Below are positions 1 through 7,823 of a DNA stretch of 32,287 nucleotides, in pieces. A program made the translations under genes and the position numbers. The notes beneath the pieces were generated by a model that saw nothing but the letters and a program-made list of their open reading frames with translations, had not been told where the DNA came from and did not search any database. Source of the DNA: Thermoplasmatota archaeon (GTDB lineage: Archaea; Thermoplasmatota; E2; DHVEG-1); NCBI GenBank assembly GCA_016930995.1, contig JAFGFQ010000037.1:1-32287 (forward strand), in the 5' to 3' direction. The first letter of the stretch is position 1. Each line of letters begins with the position of its first letter.

Positions 1-2157
1 AAAATCCTTCGAGAACTCTACAAAGACTTCACTTGTCCTGTTCTTGAGACTACACTCTCCGCAGCAGAGATGATCAAATACGCAAGCAACGCTTTCCTTG
101 CCACGAAAATCAGCTTCATCAACGAGATTGGGAACCTCTGCAAGAAACAAGGAATCGACACCTACGATGTCGCCGAGGGAATGGGATTGGATAAACGCAT
201 AGGACGATCGTTCCTTGACTCCGGGATTGGATGGGGTGGAAGCTGTTTAAAGGGTGACGAAAAAATCCTCTTGTACGAGAAGCAAGAACCTCATTTTATG
301 AGTTTTAAAGACTGTTTTCAATCCTATTCAAAAAAAGAAACAGGAGTATATTATCCAAAAGATTTGAAAGTATTAACCTGGAATATCGATAAACTTTGTT
401 TCGAATTTCATCCAATCAAAGCTCTTACAAAGCGACTATATACCGGAAACATCAATCGCATACAAACAAGCATGGGAAAAACTATTGCTGTCACCAGTGA
501 TCACCCAATGTTAGTCGTTGATGGAAAAAACATAACTATCAAACGATCCTCTGAGATAAATGAAGGATGTCGACTTCCAGTATTACAAGATATACCAACT
601 ATGACCTTAAAGAATCTTGACCTGATTCAAATCATCAGTACAACATCTGAATTTCCAGCAAAACAGGTATATCTCAAGCCGCGATTCTTTCATCTGAAAA
701 ATCATAAAAAAGAAATACAACAACTTATCAAAAAAATTAACTATAATAAAAAATTTACATACAACAAGTCACATGATTTTTTTAGAAAGAATTACCTTCC
801 CTTGGACGTCTTTTTAGCTATTGAGCAAAAACTCCCCTTTAAAAGATCAGATTTTTCGCTCTATACCGCAATCGGAGCAACAACCTACGTACCTGCCGTA
901 ATAAAACTGGATGAAAAATTCTGGCGTTTTATTGGATATTACCTCAGCGAAGGATGTATCAACTCAGACCATTCAGGTCATGGGAAAAAACCACGGAAGC
1001 GAATTATGTTTAGTTTTAACTACCATGGAAAAGAAGAGTATGTAAAAGATGTCGAACAGTATTTGTCAGAACAAGGAATAAAATTTTCAACGGTGCTGAA
1101 AAAAACCAGCACACAAATCATGTTTTCATCAAGAATATTTGCCTATCTCTTGGATAACCACTTAGATTGCGGAACAAACAGTTACACCCATAAAATACCT
1201 GATTTGATTTATACCCAGCGAAAGGAGAACCGGTTCGCTCTGCTCTCGGGTCTTTTTAGAGGAGACGGTTCTATAGCTTTCCCAAAGCATACCAATGCGG
1301 TAGTGTATGAATATGGAAGCATTAGTAAAGAATTAATTCAAGGAATGATTATGCTACTACACAGTATCGACGTGACACCCAGTTATAAAACTTCAAAATC
1401 AGCGAAATCAACAGCTCCCGCACATTTTATAAAAATCTCAAGCAGAGACCAAATCGAAGTTCTTAAAAAGATGTTTACACGCAAAGACCAAAAGCAAATT
1501 GAAAAAAAACTTATCTCGTACAACAAAATCATTACGCCAACCGGTCATCGAAAAGAAGGAGGAGTAACCTCAGTTAAAGTACAAAGGAACATAACCACTT
1601 TCGAACAAACATTTGTGTACTCTTTAGAAGTGGAGGGGAATCATAACTTTGTAACGACCGATGGATTAATCGTCCATAACTGTTTCCCCAAAGACATTGA
1701 CGCACTCATCCCCTGGGCACTTGAACAGCATGAGCATGTCCGTATTATTGAAAGCACAAAAAAAGTCAACGAAGACCAACCGTTCCGTCTCATCACCCTG
1801 CTGAAAAAACATATTCCCGTCCTCAAAGGAAAAACCATCGGCATCCTGGGGCTTGCCTTCAAACCTGATACCGATGACATCAGAGAAAGCCGAGCGATTC
1901 CAATTGTAAAAGAACTGCTCCAGAACGGAGCACGAATCAAGGCGTACGACCCTCAGGCGATGGAAAATTTCAAGATACTCTTCCCCACTATAGACTATCG
2001 TTCTTCCGCACGAGAGGTTCTTTCCTCAGATGCAATCCTCATCATCACGAAATGGAAGGAATTTACTACCCTGGACTACCAGGGGAGAATCGTCATCGAT
2101 GGGAGAAGAGTCGATCAAGCAAAAAACGCACGGATCTATGAAGGAGTCTGTTGGTAA
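1..2157 (+). CDS. ugd: UDP-glucose 6-dehydrogenase, 5'-partial, interrupted by an intein
   Basis: The reading frame is open from base 1, so the N-terminal NAD-binding Rossmann domain (roughly 190-200 residues) lies outside the window. The visible exteins are 81 residues before and 158 after the intein at 244-1680. Spliced, they read GGS-CFPKD, the active-site loop of the UDP-glucose/GDP-mannose dehydrogenase family. The likely catalytic lysine is in MIKYASNAF (codon at 76) and the catalytic Cys is the codon at 1681. Their spacing after splicing is 56 residues, the same as Lys220-Cys276 of human UGDH. The C-terminal part carries GLAFKPDTDDIRESRAIPIV, typical of the UDP-binding domain. The enzyme oxidises UDP-glucose to UDP-glucuronate with two NAD+. 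The following galU-like gene starts 1 nt after the stop, which favours UDP-glucose over UDP-GlcNAc as substrate. A UDP-GlcNAc 6-dehydrogenase role (WbpA-like, feeding the minus-strand Wbp genes) remains possible. Confidence 0.92.
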   Translation, partial: KILRELYKDFTCPVLETTLSAAEMIKYASNAFLATKISFINEIGNLCKKQGIDTYDVAEGMGLDKRIGRSFLDSGIGWGGSCLKGDEKILLYEKQEPHFMSFKDCFQSYSKKETGVYYPKDLKVLTWNIDKLCFEFHPIKALTKRLYTGNINRIQTSMGKTIAVTSDHPMLVVDGKNITIKRSSEINEGCRLPVLQDIPTMTLKNLDLIQIISTTSEFPAKQVYLKPRFFHLKNHKKEIQQLIKKINYNKKFTYNKSHDFFRKNYLPLDVFLAIEQKLPFKRSDFSLYTAIGATTYVPAVIKLDEKFWRFIGYYLSEGCINSDHSGHGKKPRKRIMFSFNYHGKEEYVKDVEQYLSEQGIKFSTVLKKTSTQIMFSSRIFAYLLDNHLDCGTNSYTHKIPDLIYTQRKENRFALLSGLFRGDGSIAFPKHTNAVVYEYGSISKELIQGMIMLLHSIDVTPSYKTSKSAKSTAPAHFIKISSRDQIEVLKKMFTRKDQKQIEKKLISYNKIITPTGHRKEGGVTSVKVQRNITTFEQTFVYSLEVEGNHNFVTTDGLIVHNCFPKDIDALIPWALEQHEHVRIIESTKKVNEDQPFRLITLLKKHIPVLKGKTIGILGLAFKPDTDDIRESRAIPIVKELLQNGARIKAYDPQAMENFKILFPTIDYRSSAREVLSSDAILIITKWKEFTTLDYQGRIVIDGRRVDQAKNARIYEGVCW
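244..1680 (+). mobile_element. Intein with LAGLIDADG homing endonuclease
   Basis: This is a 479-residue in-frame insertion. It begins with Cys1 (CLKGDEKILLYE, splicing block A) and has the block B TxxH motif TSDH at intein residues 84-87. It ends with block F (YSLEVEGNHNFV) and block G (GLIVHN), giving the penultimate His478 and terminal Asn479. The +1 extein residue is Cys. All residues needed for standard Cys/Asn-type protein splicing are therefore present. The centre carries two LAGLIDADG-like motifs, FIGYYLSEG (residues 229-237, acidic Glu236) and LLSGLFRGDG (333-342, acidic Asp341), about 105 residues apart. This fits a monomeric homing endonuclease with both metal-binding acids kept, so it may still be mobile. 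The insertion sits exactly before the catalytic Cys of the host enzyme. An intein is known in the UDP-glucose dehydrogenase of Methanocaldococcus jannaschii; whether it shares this exact site was not checked. Confidence 0.95.
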
Positions 2158-2158
2158 C

Positions 2159-3031
2159 ATGCGTATAAAAAAAGCAGTCATCCCTGCAGCTGGCCTTGGA
2201 ACCAGATTTCTCCCTGTTACAAAATCCATGCCAAAAGAAATGCTTCCCATTATCGATACGCCCGCTATCCATTATGTCGTCAAAGAGGCAGTCGACACTG
2301 GTCTTGATGATATCATCATCATCACCGGGCGAGGGAAGCGTGCCGTCGAAGACTATTTTGATGAATCACCAGAAATGGAGATGCATCTTGCTAAACATAA
2401 CAAGGACGATCTGCTCAGAACAATTCAAGAGATCTCCTCCATGGCGAACGTTCATTATATTAGACAGAAAGAACCAAGAGGATTGCCTGATGCCATTCTG
2501 GCTGCTGAAAAACACATTGGTGACGAAGCCTTTGCCGTGCTCTTAGGGGATGATATCATTATTTCTGAGACGCCTTGCACCAGACAACTCATTGATGTGT
2601 TTACGGAACAGTCCTCCTCGGTCATCGCAGTACAGGAGGTACCTCGAGATAAAATCGACAGATATGGGGCGGTAAAAGCACGAAAGGTTCCCTCTTATGT
2701 CACAGATCTTTATCAAGTCGAGCATATCGTGGAAAAACCAAAGATAGCAGAAGCACCCTCCACGCTTGCTGCCATCGGACGATACGTGTTCACACCAGAA
2801 ATCTTTGATGCGATGAAACACACCAAACCTGGTGTCAATAACGAGCTCAATATTGCGGATTCCATTAATATTCTTAGCCAGTCGCAAAAGGTCTATGCCT
2901 ATGCCTTCAAAGGACATCGTTATGATATCGGAGACAAGCTGGGATATATCCAGGCAATCATCGATTTTTCATTGAAAAACGATGAGCTGAAATCAGGTGT
3001 CTCATCGTATCTGAAAAACCTGAGCATGTAG
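2159..3031 (+). CDS. galU: UTP--glucose-1-phosphate uridylyltransferase
   Basis: The protein has 290 residues, the usual length for bacterial-type GalU and archaeal AglF-like enzymes. It makes UDP-glucose from UTP and glucose-1-phosphate. The N-terminal nucleotide-binding signature is complete (IPAAGLGTRFLPVTKSMPKE), followed by EPRGLPDAI, the LLGDD metal site and the VEKPK sugar-phosphate motif. The frame is open further upstream, but the ATG at 2159 is chosen because it gives the family start MRIKKAVIPAAG, lies 1 nt past the dehydrogenase stop, and has an AAGGAG ribosome site around 2140 inside the end of that gene. It is clearly co-transcribed with the UDP-glucose dehydrogenase, so the pair makes UDP-glucuronate. 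The gene converges with the minus-strand aminotransferase, only about 20 nt away. Confidence 0.93.
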   Translation: MRIKKAVIPAAGLGTRFLPVTKSMPKEMLPIIDTPAIHYVVKEAVDTGLDDIIIITGRGKRAVEDYFDESPEMEMHLAKHNKDDLLRTIQEISSMANVHYIRQKEPRGLPDAILAAEKHIGDEAFAVLLGDDIIISETPCTRQLIDVFTEQSSSVIAVQEVPRDKIDRYGAVKARKVPSYVTDLYQVEHIVEKPKIAEAPSTLAAIGRYVFTPEIFDAMKHTKPGVNNELNIADSINILSQSQKVYAYAFKGHRYDIGDKLGYIQAIIDFSLKNDELKSGVSSYLKNLSM

Positions 3032-3051
3032 AATCATCCTCGACAGTCTTG

Positions 3052-4152
3052 TTAGTGTTGCATGAATTTCTTGATATGATCTACTATGTATTGACGCTGT
3101 TCGTTTGTCAACTCAGGATAAAGGGGAATAGATACAATCTCTGAGGCAAGCATCTCAGAAACAGGAAACTGATTCGGCTTAAACCCAAGCGAAGCATAGG
3201 CCGGTTGGAGATGCAGTGGGATTGGATAATGAATCCCGCACTCTATCCCCTGTTGTTTCAGATACGCAATGAGCTCATCCCGTTGTGGAACTCGTATCAC
3301 ATACATGTAATATACGTGCTTTGCCCCCTTTGCCTCAAGGATTCTCCCAACGTTTGAAGGGAGATTCTTATCATAAAACAGGGCATGTCCCCTACGCAAC
3401 TCAGTCCAGCGGGGGAGATGCGCCAGTTTCACATCAAGGATTGCTGCCTGCAATGCATCTAAACGATAATTATATCCTTCGATGGTGTGCTCGTACTTCG
3501 TCATCCGCCCATGATTCATCAGCAGTCGTAGTTTCTCACCTAGCTCGTCATAGTTGGTCACGACTGCGCCACCATCACCATAACATCCGAGGTTTTTCGC
3601 AGGGAAGAAACTAAAACACGCGATATCACCATAGTACCCAGGTTGATGACCATTCCACTCCGCCGCATGCGCCTGCGCAGCATCCTCGATGACACACACA
3701 TCATGGTCCACCGCGATTTCATGAATCCTCTGCATATCCGGCATCTGCCCGTACAAATCCACGACAATCAGGGCTTTTGTCCGCCGGGTGATTGCTTTTT
3801 CCAATGCCTCGATATCCACAAGAGCGGTTTGGGGTGAGACATCAACAAACTTGATGGTTCCACCCACATAGGAGATACACTCTGTTGTGGCAATAAAGGT
3901 ATTAGGGACAGTTAGGACCTCATCTCCTTTTTTAATCCCTGCAACGAGTAAGGCAAGGTGGAGTGCGGCAGTGCCATTCGCACAACCGACCGCATGCTTG
4001 ACTTGACAGAACCTCGCGAAATCCCCCTCGAATTTTTTCACAAACGGACCCATGATAAACGAATTTGTGTCCAGCACCTCTTGAATAGCAGTGTCGATCT
4101 CTTTTTTTATCGAATGATAATTTGCCTTTAGATCTACAAGAGGAATATTCAT
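3052..4152 (-). CDS. DegT/DnrJ/EryC1 sugar aminotransferase, WbpE-like
   Basis: This is a 366-residue PLP-dependent sugar nucleotide aminotransferase of the DegT/StrS fold. The PLP Schiff-base lysine is Lys186 in FFPAKNLGCYGDGG. Asp157 in IEDAAQAHAAEW would pair with the pyridine nitrogen, and GCANGTAALHLAL is the phosphate-binding loop. The start is taken as the ATG at 4152, which follows an AGGTGGT site, rather than the upstream in-frame GTG at 4164. It is the last of four minus-strand genes and lies just behind WbpD- and WbpB-like genes. That context points to amination of UDP-2-acetamido-2-deoxy-3-oxo-glucuronate at C3. Sequence alone cannot separate this from other DegT sugar aminotransferases; the role is inferred from the neighbours. 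Confidence 0.85.
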   Translation of the reverse strand: MNIPLVDLKANYHSIKKEIDTAIQEVLDTNSFIMGPFVKKFEGDFARFCQVKHAVGCANGTAALHLALLVAGIKKGDEVLTVPNTFIATTECISYVGGTIKFVDVSPQTALVDIEALEKAITRRTKALIVVDLYGQMPDMQRIHEIAVDHDVCVIEDAAQAHAAEWNGHQPGYYGDIACFSFFPAKNLGCYGDGGAVVTNYDELGEKLRLLMNHGRMTKYEHTIEGYNYRLDALQAAILDVKLAHLPRWTELRRGHALFYDKNLPSNVGRILEAKGAKHVYYMYVIRVPQRDELIAYLKQQGIECGIHYPIPLHLQPAYASLGFKPNQFPVSEMLASEIVSIPLYPELTNEQRQYIVDHIKKFMQH

Positions 4153-4164
4153 CACAGACACCAC

Positions 4165-4632
4165 CTACAGTGACCTCAGTTTCCGAGCTGGATTGCCAGC
4201 ATACACACCAGGCTGCTGGATATCTCTTGTCACCACAGACCCCGCACCAATCACCACGTTATCAGTGATGGTGACGGGAAGAACCGTTGCGTTGGTTCCA
4301 ATCGACACGTAACTGCCGACCTTCGTCGATCTCCATAACGATCGATCACCGCCCGCTGGTTTTCCTAAAGAAAACAAATCATTAACGAACTTTACCCCAT
4401 GCGAGATAAAACAGAAATCACCAATGGAGACCATCTCACAGATAAACGCATGAGACTGAATCCGACAACTCTTCCCTATCTTCACGTTACGTTGAATTTC
4501 CACGAACGGACCGATGAAACAGTCATCACCGATCTCGCATTCATACAGGTTCACTGGTTCGATGACCGTGACATGCTCCCCAAACGTCACATCCTTGATC
4601 TGTACCTTCTTAATCGTTGGTTTATTTCTCAT
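4165..4632 (-). CDS. Hexapeptide N-acetyltransferase, WbpD-like
   Basis: The 155-residue protein consists mostly of left-handed beta-helix hexapeptide turns (for example IGDDCFIGPFVEIQ, IGKSCRIQSHAFI, IGTNATVLPVTI, VVIGAGSVVTRDI) and ends in the family tail GVYAGNPARKL. The mid-helix ISHGVKFVNDL contains a His and Asn-Asp group typical of WbpD/WlbB-type acetyltransferases acting on 3-amino sugars. These use acetyl-CoA to acetylate the 3-amino group of UDP-GlcNAc3NA. The ATG at 4632 overlaps the end of the WbpB-like gene by 11 nt and has a GGTGAAAGG ribosome site. Its stop falls 12 nt before the start of the WbpE-like gene. The tight order B-D-E strongly suggests one pathway. The assignment as a UDP-GlcNAc3NA acetyltransferase is a family-level inference. 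Confidence 0.85.
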   Translation of the reverse strand: MRNKPTIKKVQIKDVTFGEHVTVIEPVNLYECEIGDDCFIGPFVEIQRNVKIGKSCRIQSHAFICEMVSIGDFCFISHGVKFVNDLFSLGKPAGGDRSLWRSTKVGSYVSIGTNATVLPVTITDNVVIGAGSVVTRDIQQPGVYAGNPARKLRSL

Positions 4633-5644
4633 AGCCTTTCACCGCCACCTTATAGATTTTTTCGATAATCTGCACGGTCTTCAGGCCGTCAAGTAAATCC
4701 GTTGCAATGCTGCCTCCATGGATAAGCACATCGATGACATTCTGATAGACAAGCCCGTGATTCGACATCGACCCTGTGTTTTTCCCATAGACGTTCGGAG
4801 GGTTACCTGGTTCTAACCCAGTGATCTGATAGCCGTCAATCGATTGATACTCCAACAGGTTCAGATACTGACCTCCGATCTTCACGGTGCCCTTCTCACC
4901 AAACAAGGTAAGAGACCCTTCCATGTTTCTCCCAAAGCTGTTAATGGTAAAATTAATCGTTCCAACAGCACCGTTTGAAAACTTCAAAGCAACCACACCA
5001 GTGTCCTCGAACTCCACGACATCCTTATGCACATAATTATCAGTATACGCCTTTGCCTCTTCGACATCCCCTACAAACCAATACAACAAGTCAATAAAAT
5101 GACTATACTGGGTAAAAAGGGTTCCTCCATCCATCTGTAATGTGCCACGCCAGTCAGAGCTTTTATAGTATTCTTGATTCCTATTCCAGAAACAATTCAC
5201 TTGCACATTCAGTATCTTTCCAAGTCTTCCTTCCTCAATAACTTTTTTCACTGCTTTTACCGGTGGATTGAACCGATTCTGCTTTACCACGAACAATCGT
5301 CGGTTTGTCTCCTCAGCGGTATGAATCATCCGTTCACAGTCACGCACGGTGGTTGCCATCGGCTTCTCACACAAAACATTGCAGCCTGCCTTCAATGCCT
5401 TGATGCTATGCTCAGCATGAAGCCCATTTGGTGTGCAGACCGCAATAAGATCAAGCGTCTTCTCACCAGCAAATAACTCATCAATGGACGAATACGACCG
5501 ACAATGATACTGCTCAGCAATGGACTGTGCCAAGTCGCGTTTGATATCACAAGCCGCTACAAGATTCCCTAGGGAACTGGCATGTTTCACATGCTGGGAC
5601 CCTATATGACCAACACCGACCACTGCGATGTTTAACTTTTTCAT
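4622..5644 (-). CDS. Gfo/Idh/MocA oxidoreductase, WbpB/WlbA-like 3-dehydrogenase
   Basis: The protein has 340 residues, normal for the family. An N-terminal Rossmann motif GVGHIGSQH (about residues 10-18) binds NAD. CEKPM (residues 92-96) holds the conserved EKP with the catalytic lysine. The C-terminal alpha/beta domain includes WRGTLQMDGGTLFTQYSHFI, a pattern typical of UDP-N-acetylglucosaminuronate 3-dehydrogenases such as WbpB and WlbA. The enzyme would oxidise C3 of UDP-GlcNAcA to give the substrate of the WbpE-like aminotransferase downstream. An AGGCGG-like ribosome site lies just ahead of the ATG at 5644. An 86-nt gap separates it from the upstream glycosyltransferase. It holds a CTTAAATAG-like AT box at about 5705-5714, which could be an internal promoter, but this is weak. 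Confidence 0.87.
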   Translation of the reverse strand: MKKLNIAVVGVGHIGSQHVKHASSLGNLVAACDIKRDLAQSIAEQYHCRSYSSIDELFAGEKTLDLIAVCTPNGLHAEHSIKALKAGCNVLCEKPMATTVRDCERMIHTAEETNRRLFVVKQNRFNPPVKAVKKVIEEGRLGKILNVQVNCFWNRNQEYYKSSDWRGTLQMDGGTLFTQYSHFIDLLYWFVGDVEEAKAYTDNYVHKDVVEFEDTGVVALKFSNGAVGTINFTINSFGRNMEGSLTLFGEKGTVKIGGQYLNLLEYQSIDGYQITGLEPGNPPNVYGKNTGSMSNHGLVYQNVIDVLIHGGSIATDLLDGLKTVQIIEKIYKVAVKGYEK

Positions 5645-5730
5645 ATCCGCCTCTCTTTTCCCACGAGCAAAAAACGTGGTGCTACTACCGATAATTCGTC
5701 TCCCCTATTTAAGAATAACAGAACTGCTTC

Positions 5731-6726
5731 CTATAATTTACTATACACGATTCCTCTCAGAAAACCTGCACCATATCCCACATGAATCAACAAATAAAAC
5801 AACACGCTACTTACCACGACACTTGGTTTTCGTGTGATCTGAAGCGTGCTTACCAGCGACATCAAGAGATACGCAAGGATAAGACCAGGGAGAACCCACA
5901 GAGGGAGCACACGAAGTATGGTAAGCACGACCGTCAGAACCCCACCAAGGATAAACCCCGGTCCTAGTAAATGGAAAAACTTCAAGGTATCAGGATGCTT
6001 CTTCACCATCTTCGCACGAGCAATCCCGTACCGGTACATCTGACGCCATAACGACCGGACAGAATCACGTTTGAAATGATACACCCGTGTTTTTGGTGTG
6101 TACAATATCTTATAGCCCGCCTTCCGAAGCCTGATGTCAAGCTCATAATCCTGACCACACCAAAAAACAGGGTCAAAACGACCAACCTTTTCCACTGCCT
6201 CTTTCCGATAGCAGGAAAACGACAGATGATCTGTGAAACGTTCTTCTGGAAACACTGCATTCTGTGAAAAGAAATTCCTCCCACCCATAAAACTCAAAAA
6301 CGCTGCACCAGACACCTCCCCGACGAAATTCTGTTTACCCGGTGAGAGATTCGAGCAACCAACCGCAGCCACATCAGCAGGCAAGCTGTGTAGTTTTACC
6401 GCAAGTTCCTTTAGTAGGTTTTTCTCAGCAAGCACATGCCCAGAATAATTCATCAGCATCTCGCCAGTGGAATGTTGAATACAGATATTCCGCCCAATCG
6501 ATGTGTTCCCTGTAGGATTCTCAAGAATACGAATCATGGGATTTTTCTTTGCATACTCTTCGGCAATCATCCGGGTGGCATCCGTACAATTCCCAATCGC
6601 AAGCAGGATTTCCATCTTCTCAGCAGGGTACTCTACTGCAAGCAATGAATCCAATGATCGAGCAAGGGTTTTTTCCTCATTTAAAAGAGGGATCAGAAAC
6701 GAAACCTTCGGGTACTCCTCTGCCAT
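5731..6726 (-). CDS. Membrane-anchored GT2 glycosyltransferase, ExoA-like
   Basis: The protein has 331 residues. The N-terminal GT-A domain starts with VSFLIPLLNEEKTLARSLDS and contains CGQDYELDIRLRKAGYKI, the family-2 ED/QD-like acceptor loop. The usual DXD metal motif is replaced by NYSGHVLAE, a form seen in ExoA-type succinoglycan transferases. The last roughly 80 residues hold two or three hydrophobic segments (ILGGVLTVVLTILRVLPLWV and following), suggesting a membrane anchor with the catalytic domain in the cytoplasm. It would transfer a nucleotide sugar to a lipid-linked glycan. It is the first gene of the minus-strand Wbp-like set, with a TATA-like box 25-33 nt upstream of its ATG, so its mRNA probably has almost no leader. 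Donor and acceptor cannot be told from sequence. Confidence 0.85.
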   Translation of the reverse strand: MAEEYPKVSFLIPLLNEEKTLARSLDSLLAVEYPAEKMEILLAIGNCTDATRMIAEEYAKKNPMIRILENPTGNTSIGRNICIQHSTGEMLMNYSGHVLAEKNLLKELAVKLHSLPADVAAVGCSNLSPGKQNFVGEVSGAAFLSFMGGRNFFSQNAVFPEERFTDHLSFSCYRKEAVEKVGRFDPVFWCGQDYELDIRLRKAGYKILYTPKTRVYHFKRDSVRSLWRQMYRYGIARAKMVKKHPDTLKFFHLLGPGFILGGVLTVVLTILRVLPLWVLPGLILAYLLMSLVSTLQITRKPSVVVSSVLFYLLIHVGYGAGFLRGIVYSKL

Positions 6727-6750
6727 CCCTTCTGGAAAACAACAGAACGT

Positions 6751-6760
6751 ATTTAATATT
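6751..6760 (-). promoter_or_regulatory. TATA-like box of the minus-strand GT2-wbp-like operon
   Basis: The minus strand reads AATATTAAAT here, centred about 30 nt upstream of the ATG at 6726. In archaea transcription starts about 25 nt from the TATA centre, so the message would begin within a few bases of the start codon (leaderless or nearly so). This is inferred from position and composition only. Confidence 0.4.
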
Positions 6761-6962
6761 AACTTGGTTATCGAGATAAATCATGCTATTTTTTTCATAT
6801 GACGGTAGTATTGGTTTTTGTTCTGTGTTTTCACTTCCTTTCATATGATATCACTAGGAGAAGGGAACACCCTTTATAGTGATAAATATGTTCTCCGTCA
6901 CTACTAACACCATTTAAAACGATTTAAATCACTAAATAAGGGCTACATGACTTAGAAAATGA

Positions 6963-6972
6963 AATTATAAAA
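6963..6972 (+). promoter_or_regulatory. TATA-like box upstream of the 7011 secreted protein gene
   Basis: AATTATAAAA lies about 43 nt before the ATG at 7011. This predicts a transcript start near 6993 and a leader of roughly 18 nt. The rest of the 6727-7010 gap has no ORF. It contains a repeated TTTCATATGA (near 6795 and 6839) and several ATTTAAA stretches of unknown meaning. Confidence 0.35.
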
Positions 6973-7010
6973 ACCCTAAAAGAAATTACCATTAAGAAGA
7001 AACTGATAGG

Positions 7011-7823
7011 ATGAAAATTATAATAAAAATAAAAAAACTCATAATTATTACTTTTATAACATTAAATATACTTCCATTTTTTCCAATAACCAATAAAGCA
7101 GACTCATCTTCAATTTCAGATATACCAATAATAGATATCAAAAATTATTTTAATCTCACAGTTTTAAATGAATTTGAAGTTAAAATCGATATGATTGAAT
7201 GTTATTCGTTTAACAAAACATTTATTAAAAATATGTCTAATGTTAATGAATCTTATTCTAAGGAGATTCCTTTAGGCGTAAATATTTCTTTAAATAATGG
7301 TAAATTTATTAGAATTGATGAGGCAAAAGCTGAAACTTCTCGAGGAAACCTGAAAATTATTTCAATTAACGACTCTGTGTTAGTTACAGAATCGATAAAT
7401 GAAATTCTGAAATTAAATGATACTATTTTTTTCAAATTATCATATTATTCTACAGGTATAATTTGGGCAGTGCCATCTATAAATTTATTTCGAATTCCAA
7501 TTGAAATTCATTTACTTAGTAAAAATATATCTAATCAGCAATTAAATGTAAAAATTACATTACCTTATAAATCAGAAATATCTAATAACCAAGAAAAATA
7601 CATCACATTTTATGGATATTCTTTGGGAAATGCCGTATCATCGAATGAGAGTTTTATAAACAAAATTACTTACCTCTTTTGGAGAAGCAACACAGGCCCT
7701 CCCAACATAAACCTCTGCCTCAAGATCCACATCACCGTTATCTATACCATCACATGGTTTACCCCAGATTCCATCATTATTAACATTAAAAGGACCGTTA
7801 AGACAGGAATAATAAAGGTCTGA
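7011..7823 (+). CDS. Secreted protein of unknown function, C-terminus replaced at a junction
   Basis: The N-terminus is a clear signal peptide: a Lys-rich start, the hydrophobic stretch LIIITFITLNILPFFPI, then a likely cut near KADSSS. The following 180 or so residues are rich in beta-prone and Asn/Ser/Thr residues and have about nine N-glycosylation sequons. No known domain was recognised. From about residue 210 (nt 7640) the frame runs antisense through the end of the gingipain-like gene on the other strand. The final 55-60 residues are therefore not its native C-terminus. Codon use is very AT-rich compared with the flanking operons. The ATG at 7011 is kept because it begins the signal peptide; the ribosome site is weak (GATAGG adjoining the ATG). 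It is probably a broken gene. Confidence 0.5.
   Translation: MKIIIKIKKLIIITFITLNILPFFPITNKADSSSISDIPIIDIKNYFNLTVLNEFEVKIDMIECYSFNKTFIKNMSNVNESYSKEIPLGVNISLNNGKFIRIDEAKAETSRGNLKIISINDSVLVTESINEILKLNDTIFFKLSYYSTGIIWAVPSINLFRIPIEIHLLSKNISNQQLNVKITLPYKSEISNNQEKYITFYGYSLGNAVSSNESFINKITYLFWRSNTGPPNINLCLKIHITVIYTITWFTPDSIIINIKRTVKTGIIKV

Noticed and set aside
5662..5682. Small inverted repeat CCACG...CGTGG in the gap between two minus-strand genes
   Set aside because: The stem has only five pairs and both genes are probably in one operon, so a terminator is not supported.
6795..6850. TTTCATATGA occurring twice in the gap before 7011
   Set aside because: CATATG is self-complementary and the flanks are AT-rich. 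Two copies 44 nt apart are not enough to claim an operator or attachment repeat.
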